From Leucocoprinus leucothites (Eukaryota > Basidiomycota > Agaricomycetes > Agaricales > Agaricaceae): a DNA stretch of 64,000 nt. Position numbers and translations under genes: made by a program. The stretch is from assembly GCA_013368445.1 (NCBI GenBank), contig JAACJO010000031.1:362918-426917 (forward strand). Direction: 5' to 3'. The notes beneath the pieces were generated by a model that was not told where the DNA came from, did not search any database, and saw only the letters and a list, made by a program, of their open reading frames with translations. Shown piece by piece: positions 44,363 through 56,443 of this stretch (the first letter of the stretch is position 1; each line of letters starts with the position of its first letter).

Positions 44363-47300
44363 TGGACACTTGCGTTTCTCACTTATATAGTGAAAAGATA
44401 CCGGAGTTGTGTATCCTGTATAATCTTGAATTAAATTCGTTTGGAGACCATATATACTGCAATTCACGCCAAGGTTGATTATCATGGTGATTTGCAAGAC
44501 ATGCTGACAGAATCGGCTTCCCCCAGTGTTCTGGTTGTCCATGCAACCTGGCTGCGGTTCGACCCGCTTTATCTCCTTTTATGTTTAGATTTTGTTTCCT
44601 GATCAAGCAGGCCCTGCCTGGTCACATTGAACGTAACTGTGACTGGTCATGTTCCTCAGAAGCCGCCCTAGGCCGCCGCATCTCTGGTGCTTGCAAGGAT
44701 GTCATGACTGTATTCAAATTTATGAGCCATGGCTAGCTCGCGAATCCCGCCAGCCGTAGAAGTTCAATGTGGTGGAAGGCGCACGGTGGTAAGTCAACCT
44801 CCCTTGGCCACTTCCCGGAGGCTGGATAAGCAGCTAAATTAGCACTTTATCCTGAGATTGTGCGCTTGGAAAGACAAATCTCCGGTCTACAATAGATTGA
44901 TATACGAGAAGTGTGGTCCCTATACCGCTTTTGCTCCCTTCTTTCTCGCTTACTTTATCTTCTGCGTTTCTTCCGTTCAAGTTCCATTGAACGATTCCGG
45001 TCTTGAGACTTCATTGTCGCGTGTTCGGGGCCATCAACAGTTTCTACCGCCAACCGCCTTGAAGGAGACCCCGAACATTCTACCATATGTGCTTTTGAGC
45101 ATATGATGGAGCCCAGAGTTCTGGATGATCAGATGATCCTACGCCTGGCGTCACATTTCTTCAGGCAAGTTTGATGCTGACCACCCTCCGACTCTATAGG
45201 ATACGGGTATCACTACTACATTTGATATAGACCCTGCGACACTCAGATCAGATATAGGATTACCGGTGTGTTAGCAGGAGAGAAATGGTGTGGTAGCAGA
45301 TTCATAGAATCCAATGAAACATTTCTTTTCATTTATTAATACAACCCGTGGAAATCTGGAAGGCCGTTTGTCAAGTGGCAAGTCAGTCACTAGTCATGCG
45401 CCGTTGCCCTCTGTCCTAGTCATCCCTTGTCCTTCGCTTCTAGGACTTACAAATCAATGTCTATGCCATTAGGTGACAATAAACACTCTCGCTGACTCCA
45501 GGGCTTGAAAGCACAAGTTGGCGTTATCACGTCCATCCATCTTTGCCTTTCGTGATCTCACTTTCGCTGTCCTGCTCTTTTCTTTTTTTTCTTTCGGCTC
45601 GTCTGATTTGGAAGAGCAGCATCACCCACATGGTTCTATACTTGGTACCACTACTTTTTGGCGAGCTATCCCGTATTTTTATCGGAAGAAGTGCGAAAAT
45701 GTAGTATATTAATTACCGAGATCATCGTACAGGCTCGACTCAAGCGCTACCGACACACCATCGGGCCTTCTCTAGATGCGTATAGCCAGTCCTTCAGTGC
45801 TTTAACCCACCGTAGTGTAGTGTTCGGAGGCTTAGGTTCTCTTTATACTACTGCTGTCGTTGGTTGGGCACCATTTCAATCGCGGTTTTCCCTTTCCCGG
45901 ATTACTCCAAAGCAAATATTCTCCCATGGTAGCGCTCATAGCACTACTGATAGAAATAAGAAACACTATCTTAGTATTATGTCGCACCTACCACTAAACT
46001 ACTCATGGGTGGGTAGGTCGTTCCAAGATTCTTGTTGGTACTACTACGTTGTGAACGTCGGAGGAATCGATGGAATGGCTTTGCTTAACCGCGCTCCCGA
46101 AACCGAGTGCTTGAATACGTTGGTTATGGACATTTTGACAATGAAAAGTCCTCAAGAGATAATGGTTCAATAAGTACCTCGTACTCCTTTTATTTCGGTA
46201 TCACTTGTCCCATTAAGGCTTTATCTCAGCCTCTGAATATGTGCTTGTACAGACCGGATCCAAGGGACAACCAGCACCGTTTCAGGCGTGGTTTCTCGGA
46301 AATGTATGTTTTGCTCAAAAGGAGATTCGTTGGACTACTGGGCGCAAGAAAATGTATATCGAACGGAAATCTAGAGATGCATTTTCGGAAGGACTGAGGT
46401 GCCCGCTTAGTTTTTTTGCATACATTGGATGGAGCCAGAGCATGCTCCATTAATTGAGCTGTCGCTCACTTCGTTACGAAGAGATACAACGTTTTTAGAG
46501 CGGCCCTTCTATCGCACTCCTCACTAAGCAACTTTGATGAGGGCATTTCAACGATCGACTAATATATTATGGGTCCAGAGTATCTGCTGCCTCTTGGAGA
46601 GTATGTATTGCAGGCTACATTCGACGGGAACCCACAAGGTGCCTACTGAGTCCAATGAGATGTTCTTCATATTCTGCAGATATTGACGAATTGTAGTATG
46701 TATCCATCGGTGGGAGGCTAAAAGGTGATCATGCACGCATGAATAAATCTGGTCTAGCATCCCTGGACCTCAAGGCTGAAGAATAGACGCTCGACCTTTC
46801 GCAATAGACTGGTCCTGAGGTCAGGTACTGTTGTGATTGTATTGCCCTTCGTTTCAGACAGAATCAGGGGTCGTCATAGCCCCATCAAGAGAAGAAAGAA
46901 TACTTGGTTAGGACGCCTTTGGAATTTGAGGTTGGGGAGGCCACCTCACTACGCGCTAGAAGGCCTTCTCAAAAATGCCCGCCGCATGAGGCAATGTCAC
47001 GGAGAACAGGAAACAGGCGTCACCACTTTCTAAACTAAGACTGACCTGCGAGAATATCTTTTCGAATCAGTGACTAGCTGCCAATGTGACACAAAGAATC
47101 AAGCTGTAGTGCTGGCAGGAGACTCTTAAGGAAAAGCTGACCGCCCTCTGTAAAGTTTCACCTATATGTACGAACTACTAGGTGGTGTGATTCTAAGCTC
47201 GCTGAAGCTGACTGATTGGTAGTTATACACAGAGTACTCGTGGAGATGTGGGGATGCACGTAACCAATGGCATCTCATCCTCTCGTCATGGCTGTCATAC

Positions 47301-48305
47301 GTCTGCGAACAACCCCTCTAGGAAGCCTCATCCTGTCACAAGGGAAGAAACTAAAATTCTTTATAGCAACGAATTCAGAACTCACTTGCATCGGATCAGC
47401 GACACTCGGAATATGATCAAAATCTCGCTTGAGAGCCGGCCCTTGTTGAGGATATGAACACCGGATTATCTTTGCTAATATCCATGGCTGCCGCCTTACA
47501 TACCTGACCTTAACGGGGTGATAAGACAAGATTTGAACAGTAAACATTCTTCCGCGGAGTGTAAGGAAGTCTGAATATGGAGCGACGGTGCTGGGTTTTG
47601 AACTATATGCTGGCACTAGATTTTCGATTCGCTGGCTCCGCAATCAGCTTTTCTCCACGGGAAGCTCCCGTCAACAGCTCTGCATGTGGGAATTTTACAT
47701 ATGCCGAGATCACTCGCCGGATTCCAATCATCGGGCTTGCCCTGATAAGTTGCGCCATGAGGCAAGGGTTCAACGCCCGTGATCGTCAGTCTACCATCTC
47801 GGACCCTTCTTGCCAATTTGAGGGCGGCTGTCTCAACGTAATACTGAAGTTTGTAGATCTCCAGTGGGTTTGATGCCCATCCTGGGTTCAACGTGTCTCT
47901 CCTAACCTCTTTGACAGAGTATTTTGACCGGGCGCTCGGCTTCCAGGATAATCATGTTACGAATGGGGAACAAGACAGAAGCAGGTAAGCCATGCTCAGT
48001 TTACGGACGCGTTGCATCCTCAAGCAGGGTTGTTCTGTATGCGGAAAGCGTGACACTTGAAAGACCCTCCGATTTAACCATATTGCGCTGGTTTCATCCA
48101 CAAATTTCAGATCCAAAGCACGATAACCACTATCCCTATGATGTGGACCTACAACGCCACGGCATCCTCTGACATCGGTTACCATGTTTGTGACGTACCT
48201 CATAGTCCTCCGGACTTAAAAGCCTCGCGATAGTCCTCCTTACTTCACCCATCTCAGCCTGCTCCCCCCACCCGACCGCATTCTAGCACTCCTCAATCTC
48301 CTACA
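44363..48305. other. Long gene-poor region
   Basis: Nearly 4 kb without a supported gene. The longest open stretch (45658-46173, +) lacks any family resemblance and has no ATG near its beginning. No transposon coding sequence or repeat was recognised. The final ~120 bases before 48306 are CT-rich (CTTACTTCACCC, CTGCTCCCCCCACCC), typical of a fungal promoter. Confidence 0.35.
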
Positions 48306-49653
48306 ATGCCTAGTTCCGCACCTTCCTACGACCTCCCTCCCACCTATCATCTTCCTGATCTACTTGAGGAGTTGCCTTGGCCTCGCTTGCTAAGCGAACA
48401 CTACGAGGAAGTCAGAGTAGAGTCCGATGCCTGGATCGAATCATTCAACCCCTTCAACGAGAAAGGGCGTGAAGCATTCCGCGCCTGTGATTTCAGTATG
48501 TGCTGTAGTTGTAGTGGACATTGGAATCACTTATTGATGTCGTCTAGGCCTTCTCAGCGCTCTGACTTACTCGCCTCGAGAAAAGAGTAAGTTCAGCTGC
48601 CATAAGCTATCTGTCATTCATGCTGATCTTGACACATTAGTTATCATTCGGCTCGGCGCTGACTTGATGAATCTCTTCTTCACGTTCGACGAGTACACCG
48701 ATATCCAAGATCATGCCGGAGCCCTGGCTTTGCGTGATATTGTTGATGACGCCTTCCAAAACCCGGAAAAGCCTCGACCTGAGCGCGAGGTATGCCTTGG
48801 AGCCATAACTCGAGAGTGAGCCATTCTATTCCTCATCTGCGAGACGACAAGGTTACTCATTCTAACCTCAGTTTCTGGAACCGAGCCCGAGCTATCGTGC
48901 CCCGCAACGCTTCTTGCCTTAAGCATTTCCTCAAGGATTGGGAAGGTTTCAGCTCCAACGTTGTCCAAGAGGCAGAAGATCGCATGAACCAGCGATCTCG
49001 AGGGTTCTTCGACTACCTAAAGATTCGTCGTCACACCTCCGGCAGTTACCCTACCCTCGCACTCTGCGAGTTTGGCCTTGACCTCCCCGAGGAAGTCTAT
49101 TATCATCCTATGTTCGTTGTTCTCAGAGACCAGGCTGCAGAATTGATCGCACTTATCAATGTAAGTTATGCTCCTTAATTACGAGTCTGAAAGTTAGGCT
49201 GACCTTGAGAAACAGGACGTTTATTCCCTGGCCATGGAGAGGTCCCGTGGCCTTAACTGGCACAACGCCGTTATGCTAGTCATGCGCGAGCAGAACATCA
49301 GCCTCCCAGAGGCTATGGAATGGATCCTGAACTATGGCCAGCGAGTGGTCAAAAGTTTCAATGCCAATGTGGCTGCTTTGCCGTCTTGGGGCCCTGACGT
49401 CGACCGACGTGTTCAGATTTACGTCGCTGGGATCGCACAAAACATCCGAGGTGTCGACGATTGGACCTTTGAGAGCCACCGTTACTTTGGTTCCAAAGGG
49501 CTCGAAATCAAATTGACCCGAACGATGAGTCCTTTCCCTCCTGCACGTGGATTCGTTAAGATGGACGACGATGAAGTGCAACACGTTCCCGCCTCTACTT
49601 CTGCTGCCTACGTCACTCAAATACAACCCGCCAACCTAATTGCTGCTGCGTGA
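48306..49653 (+). CDS. Sesquiterpene synthase (Agaricomycete class I terpene cyclase)
   Basis: Five exons (48306-48495, 48548-48586, 48641-48815, 48872-49160, 49216-49653) give 376 residues, the usual size. The aspartate-rich metal site is D93-E-Y-T-D. The NSE triad is N231-D-x-x-S235-x-x-x-E239, split by the last intron exactly after Asn231. The late RY pair is R320-Y321. Flanking motifs LGAITRDFW, LPEEVYYHP and GVDDWTFES match mushroom enzymes of the delta-6-protoilludene-synthase type. Class I synthases ionise farnesyl diphosphate with three Mg2+ and cyclise it. The product cannot be read from sequence. No prenyltransferase, oxidoreductase or regulator gene lies next to it. Confidence 0.92.
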
Positions 49654-49973
49654 CTCATTTCTGCGTTCGCGTGGTTAACCGTATATAATGTATTATAATT
49701 ACGGCTACTAGTATACATATGTACTCAGGTGATTTACTTATAAACTAAAGTTTTAATTCCCGGTCTTGTCAGAATACGAAAATTATCACTATCAAAGGCC
49801 TATATAAGGACGAAAAGCCCTTGAGATTAACAGCGCGGTGTCGAGAAACTATTAAACCCTCTCAACAACGTGTTCATTTATTTGCATCTTCGGGTCCTGT
49901 AGGTGTTTTCGGGTAATTCAATGGACAACGAATGGCGGAAATAAGGCAAAACTCTTTGATTGCAGACTAAACT

Positions 49974-50370
49974 CTAAAGCGGCTCTGCGGCTGAAATGTA
50001 CAGAACTGGACAAAGGTCAGATCAGACTGCAAGAGAGCTGAGGCCACGCGTTTACCATTATTCCCTCTGATGAATGCATCACCATATCTATTTGTCACTA
50101 CTCCGTTAACGTGTTCTTCCGTTTGTTCCAGTGCAATGTTCATGTACCCGTCTAGACATGATAAAACCCCTTTCAATACACGTGTATCAGTGAGATCTCT
50201 AACCATTCAGTCCAGCGCTTTTTACCTCGATAATCCACACCAGACAAAAGGCGGACTATGACTCGCTTACCAACAACATTTTTCAAGAAATCTGTTGGAG
50301 AACCGGTATGATTTGGAGGGGGAGGAGGGGGAGATGGTTCTGTCGGCTGTTGGGGAGGTGATTCGTCCAT
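49974..50370 (-). CDS. LSM6: U6 snRNA-associated Sm-like protein LSm6
   Basis: Three exons (minus: 50370-50226, 50169-50056, 50005-49974) give 96 residues. The Sm1 motif (GKRVIVRLLSGVDYRGVLSCLDGYMNI) and Sm2 motif (DAFIRGNNVLYIS) are both present, and the stretch ALEQTEEHVNG between them is diagnostic of LSm6. LSm6 is part of the LSm1-7 (mRNA decapping) and LSm2-8 (U6 snRNA) rings. It carries a ~20-residue Pro-rich N-terminal extension (PPQQPTEPSPPPPPP) not found in most LSm6 proteins and a very short C-terminus (AAEPL). The start at 50370 is the first ATG of the open frame. Confidence 0.93.
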
Positions 50371-52852
50371 GATCAAGGTCGATGCTTAGTCGTGTTTGGT
50401 CATGTGTACACCTTAATTGTTTTGCTGCTGGACCAAACAATGACATTACTGCTCCTCCAATAGCACAATCAAACTCGTCCTCAGCTCTGCAAAATTATTT
50501 AGGCTCTCCACTCTGTCGTATCTCACGCCAACGCTCTCTTTCCATTCGACTTGTTCTCATGTCCAGGACCAGCCGACCAGAGGATACCAACGCGTAAAAC
50601 TGAATAACGACGCGTCTCGGACTGTTTATACGTGCCCTCGCTTCCTCATATTACCGAGATGCTGCAGTGTTCTATCTGCGTCTACTTACGTGGAACACGA
50701 AACTCATGATGCCTATTATATCGCCTCCGTCGTAGGTTGTCCCTATTAACGTGAATTCAGATACAAGTGACAGACCGTGTCATTGGCCACCTTTTGTGAG
50801 TTATTGCCTTTCCACAACGAAAATCGCGACGACTAGATTATTGCGCCTCTAGCCGTCAGTAGTATTGCCGCTAGTGGGACCAGGATGCGAGACGAATCCC
50901 CGGCCAAATCTGAAGTGTCGTCGCGTCATATTGAAACAACGTGGCCGCGGACGAACCACCCTCCCAGCGAATTTAAATGTTCAACCCTTATCATTTCTCA
51001 TGTTAGACTCACGTGGCTTACGGTGTCAGGCGCAATCCTCGAATTCCCATTCATTCCATAAACCCAACTTTGTCGATAGACATCTTTTTAAAACTCGTGG
51101 GTCCCTCCCGAAGCCCATAAGCGGGTTCCCATGGGTAGAAGAGATAAACGATCGTCACTGCCCCGATGCACCTATGAATATCGTGGGTACGACTCCCGAC
51201 TCGGATTCTCCGTTGTGGCGTCAACTGGAATTCAATTGTAAGATGCTCCATCACTGTAGAGAGAAGGTCGCTCAGCGTAGCCCCAGCGCACAACCCGGAA
51301 TTCGAACTAGCCGATTTTTATCAAACAATTCGTATTCCAGCAAGGTTGTACAATGGCGGTATTGATTTTGGACTCCATAGCAATCCCCGTAATGTGGTCT
51401 ATCCTTGGAATTGAATTTGTAAGTGTCTTTTATATCGACTGTGCACGATGCCCGGTTCCAAACGTTCCTTATGAAGTAGCCGTCACGTATACAACATCTG
51501 CTTCCGGTTAGAACTTCGCTTAGCCCGTCTTTAAACCATAGATACACGATCGTTGAGCTGCCCGTTTCGCTCGAGCGCACGTAGATGTGCTAACAATATG
51601 TTGTGAGTGCGATGATCCCTGAATATCCTCGTGGATTAAAAGTGAGGGACTGAGCACCTTGTAGAGATCTTTCTTCCTCCGAGCACTTATCCTGCGTGGC
51701 GCAGGGTTTTTGGCGCCCCTCAAGAGCCCTTCTGTGCCTACTCTTATATCCGGGTCAGCTTCCTGTAGAGCGGAACGCTTGGCCTTCACCGAGCCCTTCT
51801 CCGACGTGAAGCTACTTGTTCACTCGACCATCCGCTCCTATACCCCGTTGACGGATTTCTCGACAGGGCCACGTAAATTGCGGGTAATACCCTGACCAAG
51901 GTTCCCCTTCACCGGCTATCGTATCTGGTAATCTTCGACATGTCCTTCCATTAGCCACGTGAGAAGGCTGTGTAAACCCTCAGGTTGAGGCCGAACTCCT
52001 GGAGACTTTGTTCCAGATCTGGGCTCGCTTTTCTCGATTACGAAAGTGACTGACAAGTCTTGTCAACATGATCTGCAAGGTCTGACTCAGAGTGGAAAGT
52101 CCACACATTACGCCGATCCTGTGTGGCACAATTTCCCAGAGCGAACCCCACGTGTCTAGTTATTTTGATAATGCTGACAGGAATTCGTGCTTCTTCATCT
52201 CCTTAATGCTTATTCCAAGTTCCCCGCTTGCGCCACCACGCTGTCTTTTGTACCCGTGTATTCGGTCAGCGTCTCCGCTCGATGCCACGCGTCTGCTATC
52301 CGGAAGGGCTGTAAGGTCCTTCTCTCAAGATCGTATACGACACCCAATCGCTGAATTCAACAGCGGCGGAGCAGGTATGACAAGTGATTGGTGAAATACT
52401 ACGTTCTACGACCGTGTTTCAGGAGCAACAACTTGTGCCTCGCGGTTATCTTCCTCAAACCCCCTTTGTGTGTTTCGCCAAGGGTTGCACCCAAGAAGAA
52501 TTGTTGTCTTCGATCTTTAAAATCTATGGCATCTAGTGCCCTTACAATTGATATCACAGGAATTGCACAAGTGAGATCTGACAATGTGTACACCTGTGAA
52601 TATGGACTTGAATTAGGCAAAGATTAGATAATGCTCCAATATGAGTATACCGTCGAAAGCAAATATACAATAAATATAGGTAGATATATAACAACCCGTT
52701 ATGATTATAGGCCAGCTTAGGTCCAAAAGTCCGATAAATGGTGGTGGTCCAGAGATGCCGATAATACCCACAAACTAGATATCCACGTCAGGTTTTGAAC
52801 CGAGGCTATCAAAACCAAGATACGCATGAACATTGGAATGTAGTAAAGGAGT
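50371..52852. other. Gene-poor region
   Basis: No supported gene. Between about 51500 and 52100 on the minus strand several frames are open in short pieces (for example LQEADPDIRVGTEGLL and LQEFGLNLRVYTAFSRG), which may be a decayed coding sequence. A 9-base inverted repeat (TGTTTGGTC / GACCAAACA) spans about 50393-50443. Confidence 0.35.
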
Positions 52853-53785
52853 TCAGATTCGACTAGTACCCTCTAAGGTGAGGGGAACGTCTACATCTCC
52901 CCACTCCATGCATCCTTCGTAGAAATATAGCACGCTGAAAATAAGGAATAGAATTGCGCCACTCCAGGTGACTATTACAAATGAGTGAAGGAGTAGCGGA
53001 TAATTGAAAGTCTACACACCGTGCTTTACAGATATCTTGGTTGAGATATACCGACCACCTATCACAGCCAATGCGGTGCAAAAGCAATGGCCTAGGATGG
53101 TGCCCAAGGTAACAAGGTAGACGTTCTGTGGTTGGTACGAGTTAGAAATGCAAAGTCGGGTTGTTTAGGGAAAGCGTACATGGGCTGCACCAAGCGCGAT
53201 AGTCGCAATCTGACTACGGTCCCCCCATTCTCCGAGGAATGTCAAGACAAATGCTTGCACAATTACGGGCCCAAAGATAAGGCTTGAGAAGTTCCTGGCG
53301 CCCTCGAGCCAAGTCGGCTTTTTGTTGGATTTTGGGGACTGCGGAGGGGCGTTATCTGCCCTACCTTCTTCTAGAGATTCCATAGGGATACCCTCGCCAT
53401 CGTCCTCCGCAATTTCCTCCTCTGCTTCTCTCATCTCCTCCCGCATCTTTTCGTTCCCAGCGTCTCCAGACATCTTTCTTGCTTCGGCAGCCATTTTCAG
53501 ACCGAAAATCAAAAATAGTACCGCTGCTGCCAGTTGTGTCCATGCTCGTGGTATAAGGGAAGGAAGAATATGCCCCAATGAGGCCGAAAGAGCGGACATT
53601 AGGAGTAGAGAGGCAAAGGCGCCAGAAAAGACGAGTAAACGAGGGTGACGCATCGCGAGTAATGCGGATATTAGGAAGGTCTTGTCTCCGATTTCAGAGA
53701 ATAAGATAAGTAGAACAGACTGGGTCATAGTTTCCATAAAAGACGGGTCTACCGATGGTGGTGGCGGCGAGGACATGGCCGACAT
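52853..53785 (-). CDS. GDT1: Gdt1/TMEM165 family Mn2+/Ca2+ transporter
   Basis: Three exons (minus: 53785-53180, 53125-53020, 52971-52853) give 276 residues. Both family signatures E-x-G-D-[KR]-[TS] are present: FSEIGDKTF (Glu31) in the first helix block and LGEWGDRSQ in the second. Each half has three membrane helices, separated by an acidic loop (MREAEEEIAEDDGEG). The second half ends VTWSGAILFLIFSVLYFYEG. Family role: Golgi Mn2+ and Ca2+ import in exchange for H+, supporting glycosylation. The frame is open up to an ATG at 53887. I chose the ATG at 53785 (MSAMSSPPPP) because the upstream 34 residues show no family similarity. Confidence 0.92.
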
Positions 53786-54076
53786 GGTTGTCGGTGGTGG
53801 GCAGTGTGGGGCAGCCTTTTTGTGGCTCTGCTGGCCATCAGCTACGCAGTATACTTTCCCACGATCACCAATCATGACCAAAATCATTAAATCAGATCAT
53901 CATATACGAATCATATACATAGTCCAATTTGGTAGCTATGTTACACATCAGATCAGAGGTTTATCTACATGTACAAGAGAGCTATTCTAGAACAAATCTG
54001 AATGAGAAATTTCAAGTCATCGACTATCTGCTCAAGTGCTTACCTTGTTCATGCGACGAGGCTATGCTATGATACC
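53786..54076. other. Short intergenic region
   Basis: Divides GDT1 (5' side) from the 3' end of the small secreted protein gene. No feature seen. Confidence 0.3.
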
Positions 54077-54391
54077 TCAATCGTAGTAGCAGCAACAAGC
54101 TTGGCCGAGGCTAGAAGACGTAGATCAGTAAGTTATTTTTGACACTCGTAAAAGCACTCACAAGCCACAGCAGTCACCGCGGTCGTAAGGACCAGTGTCA
54201 CCGACGCAGCGCTTGCAGCGGTCATTGCAGAGGTCGGATCCCCCAGCGCCGTGGCATGAGCCACTGGCGCCACATGCAGAAGCGGCGCGCTGAGCCAGGG
54301 AGGTCCTAGCCTCCAACTGCGCGGTCTCGGCGTTGGGAATGGCGTAGGCGATAGAGGTGAGGGCGAACAAGATGGCGAGAGAGAACTTCAT
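54077..54391 (-). CDS. Small secreted cysteine-rich protein
   Basis: The start at 54391 gives MKFSLAILFALTSIAYA, a clean signal peptide, then a short pro-segment (IPNAETAQLEARTSLAQR) ending in a possible kexin-type site. The mature part has seven cysteines (ACG, SCH, LCN, RCKRC, DCC). Two 3' structures are possible. Unspliced, it stops at 54158 (77 residues, ending DCCGL). If a strong GTGAGT donor overlapping that stop is used (intron 54111-54161, acceptor TTCTAG), a second exon 54110-54077 adds FLGQACCCYYD, giving 87 residues and ten cysteines. I list the spliced version but cannot exclude the other. Such proteins are common in basidiomycete secretomes. No family assigned. Confidence 0.62.
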
Positions 54392-54470
54392 GTTAGTACT
54401 GGAGGTTTGTCGATAAAATGTTTCTTTGCTTGGATAAGGTAAATGGCTCAATCGCTGGGTGTTTTTATAC

Positions 54471-54480
54471 TAATTTTTCA
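54471..54480 (-). promoter_or_regulatory. TATA box of the small secreted protein gene
   Basis: GTATAAAAAC on the minus strand, about 80 bases before the ATG at 54391, a normal core-promoter distance in fungi. Confidence 0.5.
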
Positions 54481-56443
54481 GTTGGCTGTGTGCGCAGACA
54501 AATGTCATGCGCCCTGACAGCAATCTTGCTCTTCAGTTTCTCGGAGGTATTGTCAGAAAACTATGGAGACGCAAGAGTTTCAGGATGCTCGAGTTGGAGC
54601 CCATGTCTTCGATCAGAGCTCCAAGCACAGCTGTAAAGGATAAAAATCACAATTTTTCTTGTATTTTTTCTCCAACGGGTTGATTAAGAATCAATATACT
54701 TGCGATTCTGGTGTTCAGATTATGTACAGTCACCGCCCAATATTGGGGCAGTGGAGACAAATTATCATGTGCTTTGTGTATTCGCGTAAATGATGGAGCG
54801 GCCAGCGACGAAGAGATTTTCTTACGGCCCTAAAGTTGTTGGAAGATGCTCCAGCTTTTCCGATAGATTCAAATTAACTGGTATCTCTCTCTCCTCTCCA
54901 GGCACTGTCTATTGAGCATGAGCATTTCGGAACGTTCACATATTATAGTGTCTGTCCTTTTGCGCGGTTTTTCCGGCATTTTCAAATGGTGGGTTGTACG
55001 GAGAGATCATGTCACTGACGTGATTTATATCACATTTACCTACGGCATCGTATGATAGGCGTCTATATACCTGTGCATATTTGTTGTCATGCAAAGCACC
55101 ACTGCCCGGTACAATACAGTTGCATGAAGTCAGTCAGAGTTCCTTATTACTATCAGCGGAGCGAGCTATTCCTGCTTCCGAAATCTCTTGTCATGTCTTT
55201 GTCTCCGTCTTTCTCGTCACGTCGCTGAGAGACGAAATGTTTGAGCCCTGAATGATGGAATTATCTTCTGTCTGTTTCAAGTTGGCGTCTAGGGCTGTTG
55301 CATACAAAACATTGTATTGACATGACGGAGGTATATTGATTTTCGAAGATAAACGAGCAACCCTAGGGATACTAGTAATCTAAATTGGACACATTGGGAG
55401 CTGGCAGAGGTTTTTGCACAGTGTATTTTCGACTCTTCGAGTGGCACCTGTTGTGTATTATCTCTGCTGTACGACTTATCCAATCATGACAACTCGCAGT
55501 CGGGTCGAGTCCTGCTTTCGTTCCGTCATTGTAGGTCGAAGATGCTCTTCAGGGACACCATCGAAAGCTGTGGGCCCCCGACTAATGCCCTTATATATTT
55601 ATCAACTGATTTTTCACTTGCAATAACGGGTACTCGAAACAAAGTTGTGATTGAAATAGGGGCGACGGGAATACTCGTTGTATGTGAGAAAAATAGAGGA
55701 ATACCTGATACTGTGTGAATGACCTTAGTTGTAGGGTGATAACGTTAACAAAGTCGGATTTATACTTGCTTTCCATTGTAATGACCTCTGATGACGAAAC
55801 CTCAACTCTCTTGCCCCACAAAACTGGGTAGTGCTTTGGCATCAAGTCGCGATCATGCTGCGGATGCTTGCGCAGCCCGCTCTCTACCGTCAATTGACAC
55901 GATACCACCTACATAAAGGCGTTATGCTGCTGGTCTGATACAAGTCGTTGAGATCGCTAGATGTGTGCCCTGACATGGGAAGAAAACATGCCTCAAGACC
56001 TATCTCACCAGTCGTCCCGGCTTTCACTCCGGGTAGACACTTGGATCTTGGGATGTCGGGGGAAAATATTTTATTCTTGCCTCGTGCATCCAGGGTTCAT
56101 ACACAAAACACGACAGCCGAGTGCAACTAGTATACAGTGAGTATTTCGGGGTTAATCTTTGAGATACTAGACGGTGTCGGAGCGCGGGTTGCTCACGTCC
56201 AAGTCGGATAGCGATTTTTGAGGGTAATCCTGGGGAGATGGGATTTTGCGGGGAATTCGGCGGAAGAAGTGTTAATCATGATCAAGTTGAGACTACTCCA
56301 GCAATACAATTCGTCCGTGCTTGTATGCGATACGATATGAGAATAAAAACCCAAACGAACAGACAGATATTTAATAGTCAATAGAAATCGAAATAAATAA
56401 CATTTGATCAAAGCCGCCGTGGTGGCTTGTTCAAGAGAGGTTT
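54481..56443. other. Gene-free region
   Basis: No recognisable coding sequence, RNA or repeat. The stretch right of about 56190 is the 3' flank of the large minus-strand transporter gene. Confidence 0.35.

Noticed and set aside
34004..49653. A terpene biosynthetic cluster linking the P450 and the sesquiterpene synthase
   Set aside because: A membrane protein, VTI1, a DUF6534 protein and a GH5 enzyme lie between them. No other tailoring or regulatory genes are present.
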